A DNA stretch of 38,377 nucleotides from Candidatus Omnitrophota bacterium (lineage in GTDB: Bacteria; Omnitrophota; Gorgyraeia; JABMSB01). Positions 7,021 through 15,101 of the stretch are shown here, piece by piece. The position numbers were made by a program, and so were the translations under genes. Positions within the stretch are counted from its first letter, which is position 1; each line of letters starts with the position of its first letter. The stretch lies in the NCBI GenBank assembly GCA_013202205.1, contig JABMSB010000009.1, positions 1 to 38,377 on the forward strand, written 5' to 3'. The notes under the pieces are model-generated. The model worked only from the letters and a program-made list of their open reading frames with translations, was not told the DNA's origin and searched no databases.

Positions 7021-9645
7021 TTAGTTATCTCTTCCTTCGAACTCAGAATTAATCACGAGATCTACATAATGTTTTAGATCAAAATATTTCCCGGCAACCT
7101 CGATTACGCTATCTCTATTCACCCCATTTATTTTCTCTTCAAAATGCAAATATGCATCATACCCCAAACCATACAATTCATCCAGCGAAACCTGTAAGGA
7201 TAGGGAATCGTTCGTCTGCAGAGAACGCTTATGGGAACCGATGATATCAGCTTTGGCCATCTCCAATTCACCCTCTTTTAGCCCTTCTTCCAAAAGTAAC
7301 TTTATCTGATTCTTTACAAGCCCTTTTGCACGCGCAATCTCATCAGGAGAAGAGCTCACATAAAAGAGGCAGCTGCCGCGCTCGATCCCCGGGGTATGGG
7401 TACAACCGAGGGTATAAGTAATACCCAGTTTATCCCGAACATCATTAAATAACCTGCCGTCTGTGCCGGAGAGTACGGAATTGGCAATGCTCAGCGCATA
7501 TCGATCATCCGAATCTATGCGCGTCCCCAAAAAACCGAGCATCGCTATTGCCTCTCCCCTCGGTAACTGATAAGAGATCTCGTCTACTCTTTTAAGCATT
7601 TTTGCTTCAGCCGGCCCGGGAAGTTCCCGTCTATATCCGGAGTTCATCTTCTTTGCGATTCTCTTAAAACGCCCTGCCACAACATTGCTATTTAAATCCC
7701 CGAAAGCAGCCAAAATCGTGTTATCAGAAACGCAGTATCTATTATAGAAATCTTGCAAATCGTCCCTGGTAATGGCATCGAGTATAGCCTTTTTGCCGTA
7801 TATGTTGCGCCCATAAGGATGGTCGCCAAATAGAGCCTCGTTTAATTTTATGTGTCCGTTTTTAAATGTGCTCTCGTACTGCGCTTTTAGGGCTGCTTCT
7901 TGCCTGGTTTTCTCCTTGAGGATCTCGTCTTCGGGAAATGTGCACTCATTTAATATTTCGTCCAAAAGATCCATCCCCACCTCCTTTTCAGAGCTGGGAA
8001 GCTCTATATATATTCCAAAACTATTGTTGCCGCTAAAAGATGCTATCTGCCCGCCCTTCGATTCAATCAGCTCCGCTATCTCCTCCCCGGTCCGCTTCTT
8101 CGTGCCCCTTAAAAGCATACGCGCAACAAGGGATGATATGCCATTCACTCCTGCATCCTCGACCCTGAGCCCGCCAAGGAATGTAGCGCGCAGGTGGATG
8201 AGCGGTAGTGAAGCATCTTCCCTGATCAATAATTTGGCCCCCTTGGGCAATTCGATCCTTTCGACCTGGGGCCTGGGAACCTTCTTCCCTTCCTTGGCTA
8301 TAACCTCTTTCGAAAAATTGTCGGGCAATAAAATTGCGGTGGTGAGAGATCCCTGCCTCAGATACTTTTTAGCAACACGTTTCACATCTTCAACAGAAAC
8401 CATCTTGATCTCTTCAAGGTACTTATCGTAAAAATTATAATTATTTATCAACGCTTCTGACATCGCCAGGTCAGAGGCCTGGCTCTCTATTGTCTTATGT
8501 GACCGGATATAATCAACCTCCATCATTTTCTTCGCACGCGCCATCTCTCCATCCGTCACACCCTTATCCTTTACCTCCTCTATAACCTCCAGTATGGCAG
8601 TTTCTGTTTGTGGAAGATTCTCCGGCTTTAGAGTAGCGTTGATTACAAATATACCCGGTGAACGCGGAGTATAATTGAATGACCCTATCCCGTAAACAAG
8701 CTCTCTTTCGCGGAAGAGGCGTTTATATAGACGTGATTCTTCCCCTCTGCCCAAAATGTTGGTTAAAATATCCATCGCGTATAGATCTTTATCAAATATA
8801 CTGGTGCTCCTAAAACCGAAAGCCAGCCGGGCAAGTTCCGTATCTGCCCTGGCCTCTACTCTACGCTGCCCGATTTGCAAAGGTTCCTGCGGCTCCTCTT
8901 GATGAACAAGCCGCCCCCTGGGAATCACGCCAAAATTCTTCTTTGTCATCAAAATGGCTTCTTCGATATCAACATCACCTGCTATGGAGAGAACCATATT
9001 CTCCGGCACATATTTGGCTTTATGGTATTTTATTAAATCATCCCTGGTAAGCTCTTCGAATAGGTCGGCGTGGCCAATTACAGGATATCCATATGCATGG
9101 ACCCTGAAGACCTCTGCCCATAGGCTTTTCATCAATTTTTTTGATGGGTCATCTTCACCAAGCCTAAGCTCATCAAGTATAACCTCACCCTCGCGCTTTA
9201 GTTGTTCTTCATCAAAGGATGGATTCATCAGGATATCGGATAAGAGCTCAAGCCCTTTATCCAGGTTTTCACTTGGCAGGGATATGACAAACCCGGTAAA
9301 ATCGTGTGATGTGAAACCATTAAAATAGCCACCCAGCCCTTTTATGAGATCCCCTATCTGGCGGCGAGAACGTGTCTCGGTCCCCTTAAATATCATATGT
9401 TCGCCAAAATGAGAGATGCCAGTCCCCACAAATTCGCCTTCTCTGGCGCTGCCGGTCTTAATCCTTATGTCGATAGAGACCAGGTCGGTCTTGTGGTCTT
9501 CACGTACTATGACCACCAATCCGTTATCGAGGCGCTCTCTGTATGTGGGTAGTTCTTCGGTAAAACCTATGGATAGACTGATAGGTATGAGGAGGGTTGC
9601 TGTAAAGATTATGGGCAGGATTAACTTTATAGTTCTCTTATGCAC
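7021..9645 (-). CDS. Two-domain M16 family zinc peptidase, probably exported
   Basis: From the GTG at 9645 the product is 874 residues long. A hydrophobic N-terminus (about 6-28) looks like a signal peptide or membrane anchor. The first M16 half holds the inverted zinc motif HFGEH (H79, E82, H83), with the third ligand expected in GEVILDELRLGED. The second half starts near residue 475; the motif position there reads NGISSLVARML, so it is not catalytic. It keeps the usual RLFNDVRDKLGITY signature for substrate binding. This resembles fused alpha/beta mitochondrial-processing-type or PqqL-like peptidases. The GTG follows the rpsU stop by one base and has a ribosome site (GAAGAAGGTGAC). The frame stays open upstream to 9723, but that would overlap rpsU. 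Confidence 0.9.
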   Translation of the reverse strand: MHKRTIKLILPIIFTATLLIPISLSIGFTEELPTYRERLDNGLVVIVREDHKTDLVSIDIRIKTGSAREGEFVGTGISHFGEHMIFKGTETRSRRQIGDLIKGLGGYFNGFTSHDFTGFVISLPSENLDKGLELLSDILMNPSFDEEQLKREGEVILDELRLGEDDPSKKLMKSLWAEVFRVHAYGYPVIGHADLFEELTRDDLIKYHKAKYVPENMVLSIAGDVDIEEAILMTKKNFGVIPRGRLVHQEEPQEPLQIGQRRVEARADTELARLAFGFRSTSIFDKDLYAMDILTNILGRGEESRLYKRLFRERELVYGIGSFNYTPRSPGIFVINATLKPENLPQTETAILEVIEEVKDKGVTDGEMARAKKMMEVDYIRSHKTIESQASDLAMSEALINNYNFYDKYLEEIKMVSVEDVKRVAKKYLRQGSLTTAILLPDNFSKEVIAKEGKKVPRPQVERIELPKGAKLLIREDASLPLIHLRATFLGGLRVEDAGVNGISSLVARMLLRGTKKRTGEEIAELIESKGGQIASFSGNNSFGIYIELPSSEKEVGMDLLDEILNECTFPEDEILKEKTRQEAALKAQYESTFKNGHIKLNEALFGDHPYGRNIYGKKAILDAITRDDLQDFYNRYCVSDNTILAAFGDLNSNVVAGRFKRIAKKMNSGYRRELPGPAEAKMLKRVDEISYQLPRGEAIAMLGFLGTRIDSDDRYALSIANSVLSGTDGRLFNDVRDKLGITYTLGCTHTPGIERGSCLFYVSSSPDEIARAKGLVKNQIKLLLEEGLKEGELEMAKADIIGSHKRSLQTNDSLSLQVSLDELYGLGYDAYLHFEEKINGVNRDSVIEVAGKYFDLKHYVDLVINSEFEGRDN

Positions 9646-9646
9646 G

Positions 9647-9835
9647 TCACCTTCTTCCGCCTCCCACTTTTGTTCCTCCGCCACTTCGGCGTTTCCTGCG
9701 CTTGATCTCACTAGGCTTTTCATAGTGCTTGCGTGCTTTAAGCTGCTTCAGTATGCCATCTTTTTCGATCTTCTTCTTGAACCTCCTCAGGGCCCGCTCG
9801 AGAGGTTCATTCTCTCCTATTTTTACTTGCGACAT
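9647..9835 (-). CDS. rpsU: Small ribosomal subunit protein bS21
   Basis: This 62-residue, very basic protein contains the family core ENEPLERALRRFKKKIEKDG, then LKQLKARKHYEKPSEIKRRK, and a Gly/Arg-rich tail. S21 binds the 30S head near the anti-Shine-Dalgarno region and helps initiation. It is the first gene after a perfect-consensus promoter, with a strong ribosome site (AAGGGGTGAT). In many bacteria rpsU leads the macromolecular-synthesis operon with dnaG and rpoD. Here it instead precedes an M16 peptidase whose GTG start lies one base past its stop. Confidence 0.96.
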   Translation of the reverse strand: MSQVKIGENEPLERALRRFKKKIEKDGILKQLKARKHYEKPSEIKRRKRRSGGGTKVGGGRR

Positions 9836-9880
9836 TTGATATCACCCCTTTTTTCGGTTACAGTTAATAATTAGCGTATT

Positions 9881-9909
9881 ATTATAGTAAATATTACCCC
9901 CTATGTCAA
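9881..9909 (-). promoter_or_regulatory. Perfect-consensus sigma-70 promoter upstream of rpsU
   Basis: On the minus strand the -35 is TTGACA (4 to 9 past 9900, i.e. 9904-9909) and the -10 is TATAAT (9881-9886), both exact consensus hexamers with the optimal 17-base spacer. The expected start is near 9874, giving a leader of roughly 38 bases before the rpsU ATG. It lies in the 93-base gap after the TonB-like gene. It should drive rpsU, the M16 peptidase, MEMO, DUF1844 and rmuC-like genes. I found no operator-like dyad around it and no terminator of the upstream unit. Confidence 0.85.
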
Positions 9910-9928
9910 TGGTGTTGTGATAATCGGC

Positions 9929-10591
9929 CTACTCCGTTTCGAAAGCTATCGGTATATTAAATGAGACCTCGGATCTCCTTAAACCCTTTGGAAACGGCGG
10001 AAAAGGGCTCGCCCCCTTAAGGCTCTTTAAGACCAATGTACGGATAAGGGGCCCTGCTGTCGAATAACTATCTACAACGCAGGACTTCTTGAGCTCGCCA
10101 TTGGCATAAAGGGTAAAATTCAATAAAACATCACCCTCCAGATACGACTGGTTACTATGATAATTATCGTTTAGGGCCCGCTGTATATTCTCCCTGATAA
10201 AAAAACAGTAATCTACATAATTTTCCTTCTCGTCCAGCTCCATCGACGCGAGCTCCGAAAGCGTTCTCTCGCGTGCCACACTGCCGTCATCCTCTTCTGC
10301 TTTGGCAGCGATCAACTCCTCTTCGGCAAAATCCTTCTTTTGTGGAACCGGCACCTTCTCCTCTCTTTCATCAACATACCCAACTTCTTCAGCGCGCTGT
10401 ACGGCTGCTTTGGCCGGGGCAACAGGCGCTTCGATATCCTTAGGCGCAGGCAGAAGATAGACGAGCTCTATATGCCTGCTCGGCTTTCTGATATCCGTAA
10501 GACTGCCTCCTCCCGGCCAAGTTGTAAAAAGAAAAGAATGGGCAATCAAGGATATTACCAAGGCTATCTGAAAATATCTCTCCCCGAACAT
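9929..10591 (-). CDS. TonB-like energy-transduction protein
   Basis: This 220-residue protein has a short cytoplasmic start and a membrane segment at about 7-25. A linker with Pro, Ala, Glu and Lys (about 45-120) precedes a C-terminal TonB-type domain: GDVLLNFTLYANGELKKSC, then LKSLKGASPFPPFPKGL. TonB C-domains contact outer-membrane receptors and transmit proton-motive force from ExbBD, neither of which is here. The linker is less proline-rich than classic TonB, so an assembly or AgmX/TolA-like role is possible. The ribosome site GGAGTGAT overlaps the end of the corrinoid adenosyltransferase gene. That link may point to cobalamin uptake, but this is inference. Confidence 0.78.
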   Translation of the reverse strand: MFGERYFQIALVISLIAHSFLFTTWPGGGSLTDIRKPSRHIELVYLLPAPKDIEAPVAPAKAAVQRAEEVGYVDEREEKVPVPQKKDFAEEELIAAKAEEDDGSVARERTLSELASMELDEKENYVDYCFFIRENIQRALNDNYHSNQSYLEGDVLLNFTLYANGELKKSCVVDSYSTAGPLIRTLVLKSLKGASPFPPFPKGLRRSEVSFNIPIAFETE

Positions 10592-10598
10592 ATCACTC

Positions 10599-11150
10599 CT
10601 AATATTCTACGCCTCTGCGTGGGCCTACCCCTTTGTAATACGGGTGGCTTACCAGTTTCATCTCTGTTACGTAATCGGCCTTCTTTATAAGCCGTGGGCT
10701 GGCTCCCCTACCAGTCAATATGAGTTCGAGCCTTTGCGGCTTATCCTCCAAAAACCTCAAAAGCGTTTCCTCGTCGATCAAATTCGCCGAAACTCCATTT
10801 AACACTTCATCTAAGATGATCATATCGGCCTTCCCACTCAACATCTTCTTCCTAGCCCTTTCGATACCTTCGGCCACTGAACATTTTAGATCTTTTAGCT
10901 TCTTATCCGTCAGGTTATCCTCGAAAAAGGGATGGACTTGTTTAAAAACCACAAAATCTATTCTGCTTTCGAGCGCGCCGCATGCGGCTATCTCGCCGCT
11001 TCCTGCAGCTCCATCTTTAAAAAATTGGTATATAACGACATGCAGGCCGGCGCCTGAGGCGCGCAACGCCAGTCCCAACGCAGCGGTCGTCTTCCCCTTG
11101 CCATCCCCTGTATAGATATGTATACAACCTGACTTTGGTCTCACGCGCAC
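10599..11150 (-). CDS. cobO: Corrinoid (cob(I)alamin/cob(I)yrinic acid a,c-diamide) adenosyltransferase, CobA/BtuR type
   Basis: This 183-residue protein has the CobA P-loop GDGKGKTTAALGLALRASG near residue 16, MIILDEVLNG as the Walker-B-like segment, and LILTGRGASPRLIKKADYVTEM near the C-terminus. The enzyme attaches the 5'-deoxyadenosyl group of ATP to reduced corrinoids, giving adenosylcobalamin. Start choice is between GTG at 11150 and GTG at 11144; both retain the whole domain. It follows the COG2426 membrane gene by 8 bases and is followed by a TonB-like gene. No other cobalamin synthesis gene is present, so salvage of imported corrinoid is the simpler reading. Confidence 0.94.
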   Translation of the reverse strand: MRVRPKSGCIHIYTGDGKGKTTAALGLALRASGAGLHVVIYQFFKDGAAGSGEIAACGALESRIDFVVFKQVHPFFEDNLTDKKLKDLKCSVAEGIERARKKMLSGKADMIILDEVLNGVSANLIDEETLLRFLEDKPQRLELILTGRGASPRLIKKADYVTEMKLVSHPYYKGVGPRRGVEY

Positions 11151-11158
11151 CTATTTTG

Positions 11159-11653
11159 TCAATTGACCATCCTGAACAACCCGATCCCCAAAACACTCAG
11201 TATTGTGACGGCTACGCCCGCTATCATCACGCCTATTGATGCCGCTATAATCGCGTATCTAAATCGTATCCTAAAGAGTGCCGCAGCAATACAACCGGTC
11301 CATACCCCTGTCATCGGCAAAGGTATGGCTACAAATAGGACTAAACCTATCGCGCCATATTTCTCGACGAGATCTGCCCTCCTCTTCGTCCGCTCGAATA
11401 ACCATTCGAAGAACTTGCGCCAAAGAAAAAAGCGCCTCAGGTAGTCTGATATCTTTCCAAAAAATAAGAGAAGCGGTACGGCCGGTATTATATTTCCCAC
11501 CACAGCAAGACAATAAGTCTTCACAACCCCTTGCCCTAGTGCCAAGGCTACCGGTATAGCACCTCTTAGCTCGGCTACCGGTGATGCGGCTATCAGGATA
11601 GTGGTCCATTCTACAGGAAAAAACTTTAACGCATTAACCATATATTCGAGCAT
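11159..11653 (-). CDS. COG2426 family membrane protein (Pfam 'small multi-drug export')
   Basis: This 164-residue protein has about four or five membrane segments. The family signature ASPVAELRGAIPVALALGQG lies near residue 23. GNIIPAVPLLLFFGKIS follows, and then GLVLFVAIPLPMTGVWTGC near residue 110, which resembles the re-entrant region of DedA/VTT-type proteins. The family was named after a proposed drug-export role, but the substrate is not known. A strong ribosome site (GGAGG) lies 8 bases before the ATG. It is part of the long cotranscribed series between pcm and cobO. Confidence 0.85.
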   Translation of the reverse strand: MLEYMVNALKFFPVEWTTILIAASPVAELRGAIPVALALGQGVVKTYCLAVVGNIIPAVPLLLFFGKISDYLRRFFLWRKFFEWLFERTKRRADLVEKYGAIGLVLFVAIPLPMTGVWTGCIAAALFRIRFRYAIIAASIGVMIAGVAVTILSVLGIGLFRMVN

Positions 11654-11680
11654 ACTTTAAACCTCCACTATTATTACCAA

Positions 11681-12325
11681 CTATTCCTTCCATCCATCTT
11701 TTCCTATGAGCGGGACAAAGACACATCCACATAACTCAGAAGTGGTTATATCCGCGCCATTCTTTTCGAATAAGGTAAGTACCTGGCTGCGCTCTCCTCC
11801 CACCGGGATTACCAACCTTCCGGAATCAGCAAGCTGTACCATTAGAGAAGGTGGAAGATGCGGCGCTCCTGCCGTTACAATGATGCGATCAAAAGGAGCG
11901 CGTTCTTTCCACCCAAGCGTTCCGTCACAAACCCCTATCTCGACATTCTTATATCCCGTCTCATTTAAGGTCCGGCGGGCAGATTCTGCCAGGGAAGCTG
12001 TCCGCTCAACGGTATAAACCTCTTTACACAGCTCAGCCAATATGGCAGCCTGATACCCGCTGCCCGTGCCTATCTCCAGCACACGCTCTTTGCCGTGAAG
12101 GGATAGGCTCTCCGTCATAAATGCCACTATATAAGGCTGTGATATCGTCTGCCCCTCACCTATGGGTAGCGGGTGGTCAGCATACGCTTGGGACCTATAT
12201 TTGTCCGATACAAAAAGGTGGCGTGGTACCTTCCTGAATACCTCCAAAACTCGTCCGTCTGAGATGGACCGCGACCTTAACTGCTCCTGCACCATCTTTT
12301 CGCGCGCTATCTCGAAATCTATCAT
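11681..12325 (-). CDS. pcm: Protein-L-isoaspartate O-methyltransferase
   Basis: This 214-residue protein is of normal length. The N-terminal part contains VPRHLFVSDKYRSQAYADHP and PIGEGQTISQPYIVAFM, the isoaspartyl-substrate and family signature. The Rossmann-like SAM site is VLEIGTGSGYQAAILAEL near residue 78. FDRIIVTAGAPHLPPSL follows near 145. The enzyme methylates isoaspartate residues formed by protein ageing so that they can revert to aspartate. It lies 10 bases downstream of the glycosyltransferase gene and 27 bases upstream of the COG2426 gene. Neither neighbour suggests a special role. Confidence 0.95.
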   Translation of the reverse strand: MIDFEIAREKMVQEQLRSRSISDGRVLEVFRKVPRHLFVSDKYRSQAYADHPLPIGEGQTISQPYIVAFMTESLSLHGKERVLEIGTGSGYQAAILAELCKEVYTVERTASLAESARRTLNETGYKNVEIGVCDGTLGWKERAPFDRIIVTAGAPHLPPSLMVQLADSGRLVIPVGGERSQVLTLFEKNGADITTSELCGCVFVPLIGKDGWKE

Positions 12326-12335
12326 ATTCTTTATG

Positions 12336-12989
12336 CTATACGGTAAATAGAAACTTTATAAAGCGTAACGTATCGACAAATGGGTTTATGCGGCTCCCCT
12401 CATCCTTATAGATCGTACGTATCGGAACCGACTCGATGTCGAAACCGGCCCTTGCGGCCTTGATCAATATCTCGGACTCTATCTCGTAGTTCGCGAAATT
12501 TATATCTATCCTTTTTAATACATCCCCTTTAATGAGACGGTATCCGCATTGCGTGTCAGGTATCTTTCTTTTACACACCTGAGAAATCACCCATGACATA
12601 ACCTGATTTGTCCATACGCGGATTAAGGGCATATCCTTTGCATCACACATCCTGTTGCCAACGATAAGGCCTGCCGCAGAACTCCCGGTGCGATCAATGA
12701 ACTTATCGAGATCGTCCGGATCGTGTTGACCGTCGCCATCCATGGTAATAACGGCCTCAAAACCATGGTTTATGGCATATTCGAAACCACGTTTAAGCGT
12801 AGCTCCTTTACCCATATTCTTTTCATTCTTAAGGACTATGGCACCGCCTGCGCGCGCCTCATCAGCGGTCATATCGGACGAACCATCATCTATTGCTATT
12901 GTCTCTATCCCTTTTGCCCTAACCCGCCCAACCAGCCCTTTGACGGTAGCTGCAACATTATATGCCGGTATGAGTACACATAGCTTCAT
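12336..12989 (-). CDS. Family 2 glycosyltransferase (dolichyl/polyprenyl-phosphate sugar synthase-like)
   Basis: This 217-residue protein has a GT-A fold: LCVLIPAYNVAATVKGLV at the N-terminus, TIAIDDGSSDMT, KNMGKGATLKRGF, and the metal-binding MDGDGQHDP near residue 80. The conserved region VPIRTIYKDEGSRINPF lies near the end. It resembles DPM1/GtrB-type enzymes that move a sugar to a polyprenyl phosphate. It lacks the C-terminal membrane helices of GtrB. I chose the ATG at 12989 since the frame upstream runs into the acyltransferase gene. A GAGG lies about 13 bases before it. The LpxL-like gene directly upstream suggests joint work on an envelope lipid or glycan. Confidence 0.87.
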   Translation of the reverse strand: MKLCVLIPAYNVAATVKGLVGRVRAKGIETIAIDDGSSDMTADEARAGGAIVLKNEKNMGKGATLKRGFEYAINHGFEAVITMDGDGQHDPDDLDKFIDRTGSSAAGLIVGNRMCDAKDMPLIRVWTNQVMSWVISQVCKRKIPDTQCGYRLIKGDVLKRIDINFANYEIESEILIKAARAGFDIESVPIRTIYKDEGSRINPFVDTLRFIKFLFTV

Positions 12990-12997
12990 TTGACGGC

Positions 12998-13861
12998 TCA
13001 ATCCTCTTCTTTCCATACTTTCCTGAACTGGGACCACTGGTCCGGATAACGTTTTACGTACTTCTCGATTATAGTGACGTACTTCTTCATGACACCCTGT
13101 ATATCTCTCTCCTCATCCTGACTATGTTCGGTACAGGTTATCGGCTCTTCAACCGTATATTCGAACGTATCATCAGGTTTGCGAATCAAGAAGACAGGTA
13201 CTAATGCAACATCCATCTTCACGGCAAAGAAGGCGGGCCCTTTAGGCAAAATGGCCTTCTTGCCAAAGAAGTCAACCGCAATACCGCTATTTGAGAAATC
13301 CCTGTCTGCAAGAAGGCCTAAAACCTCATTCTCTTTTAAAACCTTAAAACACCTCTTTAAGGATGGGCCCACGGGTATAACCTTCTCGCCCACCTTGATA
13401 CGTTGTTTTATAAAAAAATTATTTACTAAAGGATCATTGTGGTCGAGGGCAACTGCATGTAAAGGATAATCGAAGAATGCTGTCATGGCGCCTGCCAATT
13501 CCCAGTTACCAATATGGGCGCTGAGCGCTATAACTCCCTTACCTCTCTTCACTGCCTCATCCCAGTGTTCCAGCCCCTTGACCGTTGCAAGCGTGGTAGC
13601 ATATTCATCTCTAAACTTAGATAACCTCAAAAAATCTACGAGGTACTTCCCAAAGTTGCGAAAGACTCTCCGCGCGCATGGTGATATGTCCGGATTGCCT
13701 TTGCCGAGGACAACGCTCAGGTTATCCATAACAACCTTCCTGTCTTGGGGGGAGATCGCATATTTTAAGTCTGCCAGAAAAGACGCCAGCTTGTATGAAA
13801 AACGGCGTGGCATAAGGAAGGTCAGTAGCTGCGCTGCGCTATATAATAGATAAAGCAGCAT
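12998..13861 (-). CDS. LpxL/HtrB-family lipid A (Kdo2-lipid IVA-like) acyltransferase
   Basis: This 287-residue protein carries the HX4E acyltransferase motif at H116-E121 in LSAHIGNWELAG. It also has LADRDFSNSGIAVDFFGKK and KGPAFFAVKMDVALVPVF, all typical of the lysophospholipid/lipid A acyltransferase family. An N-terminal hydrophobic stretch (about 1-18) would anchor it on the inner face of the cytoplasmic membrane. E. coli LpxL adds a secondary acyl chain to lipid A, so the gene hints at a lipid A-containing outer membrane. It may instead act on another envelope lipid. The glycosyltransferase gene follows 8 bases downstream. Confidence 0.88.
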   Translation of the reverse strand: MLLYLLYSAAQLLTFLMPRRFSYKLASFLADLKYAISPQDRKVVMDNLSVVLGKGNPDISPCARRVFRNFGKYLVDFLRLSKFRDEYATTLATVKGLEHWDEAVKRGKGVIALSAHIGNWELAGAMTAFFDYPLHAVALDHNDPLVNNFFIKQRIKVGEKVIPVGPSLKRCFKVLKENEVLGLLADRDFSNSGIAVDFFGKKAILPKGPAFFAVKMDVALVPVFLIRKPDDTFEYTVEEPITCTEHSQDEERDIQGVMKKYVTIIEKYVKRYPDQWSQFRKVWKEED

Positions 13862-13889
13862 TTTGATATACTCTCTCTTTAGATAGTAA

Positions 13890-15077
13890 TTAACTCTCCC
13901 GCTCTAAAACCTTTTTGATCCTGGCGCACGCCTCCTTCAATCTCTTCCCATCTTCAACGAGCGCGAATCTCACGAAACCCTCTCCATACTCCCCAAATCC
14001 TGTGCCAGGAGCAACTGCCACACCCACCTCTTCAACAAGAAGCGTAGCAAATTCCATAGAAGTCAGCGCGCGATACTTAAGCGGTATACGGGCCCATACA
14101 TAAAATGTCGCCTTTGGTTTTGGGATCTTCCACCCTATCTTATTAAGGCCATCGATCAATATGTCGCGCCTCTTCCGATACTCCTCAACCGTCTTGGCAA
14201 CGCCATCTTGCGGCCCTGAAAGCGCTTTGCATGCAGCAGCCTGGATAGCCCTGAATATGCCAAAGTCAATATAGCTCTTCGTCTTTGCCAATGAACGCAG
14301 TATCTGGCTATTGCCCACTGCAAATGCTATGCGCCAGCCGGCCATGTTATATGACTTCGAGAGCGTGTGGAATTCTATGCCGATCTCCTTAGCACCCTTA
14401 ACCTGCAGGAAACTGGGTGCCTTAAATCCTTCGAATGTTATGTCAGAATATGCCAGATCGTGTCCGACGATAATATCCTTTCCCTTGGCCCACTTGACAA
14501 CATCTTCGAAAAATCCCAGATCTACCGTTGCAGTGGTAGGATTATGTGGGTAACTCAGGAAGAGGAGCTTTGCCATTCGTAATACATCGTCGGGCAAATT
14601 CCATAGATCGGGCTTATAACCGTTTTCGGCATTTAGCGGAATACTATACAAAATACCACCTGCCATTATGGCGCCGTTGAAATGTACCGGATAGGCAGGA
14701 TTCGGTACAAGCGCTATATCATCATTATTTAAGAAAGTTAGTGCTAGATGCGCAATACCCTCTTTAGACCCTATTAAAGGCAAGACCTCGGTTTCGGGAT
14801 CGAGCTTGACCTCAAAGCGGTCATAATACCATTTGGCAATAGACTTGCGAAGATCCTTCTCTATAGTGCCGTCTGTACGCGAATACCTCTGATTTCCAAG
14901 GATCTTTGCCTGCTTGCAAAGCTCTTCTATGATGTGCGGCGCTGTCGGCTGGTCAGGGCTTCCCATGCCAAGATCGATGACATCCACGCCTTTCGCCCTT
15001 GCCTTGGCCTTCAACTCATCCATTATGGTGAAAAGGTAGAGCGGCAGCCTCTTCATGCGGTCTGCTTCATGTATCAT
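13890..15077 (-). CDS. Class I/II PLP aminotransferase, AlaC-like (glutamate-pyruvate aminotransferase)
   Basis: This 395-residue protein aligns along its length with my memory of E. coli AlaC: RLPLYLFTIMDELKAKARAKG, IDLGMGSPDQPTAPHI, LPLIGSKEGIAHLALTFLNN and VGHDLAYSDITFEGFKAPS. The PLP lysine lies in TLSKSYNMAGWRIAFAVGN. AlaC moves an amino group between glutamate and pyruvate. LL-diaminopimelate aminotransferase (DapL) belongs to the same broad group and cannot be excluded. The ribosome site AAAGGAG stands 9 bases before the ATG. It follows the lipoyl-protein gene by 24 bases and belongs to the same transcription unit. Confidence 0.88.
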   Translation of the reverse strand: MIHEADRMKRLPLYLFTIMDELKAKARAKGVDVIDLGMGSPDQPTAPHIIEELCKQAKILGNQRYSRTDGTIEKDLRKSIAKWYYDRFEVKLDPETEVLPLIGSKEGIAHLALTFLNNDDIALVPNPAYPVHFNGAIMAGGILYSIPLNAENGYKPDLWNLPDDVLRMAKLLFLSYPHNPTTATVDLGFFEDVVKWAKGKDIIVGHDLAYSDITFEGFKAPSFLQVKGAKEIGIEFHTLSKSYNMAGWRIAFAVGNSQILRSLAKTKSYIDFGIFRAIQAAACKALSGPQDGVAKTVEEYRKRRDILIDGLNKIGWKIPKPKATFYVWARIPLKYRALTSMEFATLLVEEVGVAVAPGTGFGEYGEGFVRFALVEDGKRLKEACARIKKVLERES

Positions 15078-15101
15078 TTATATATCTCCTTTTAAAACTC
15101 T

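Noticed and set aside
9646-9723. Longer M16 peptidase start at 9723
   Set aside because: It would run over the conserved end of rpsU and place charged residues ahead of the signal-like segment; the GTG at 9645 has a ribosome site.
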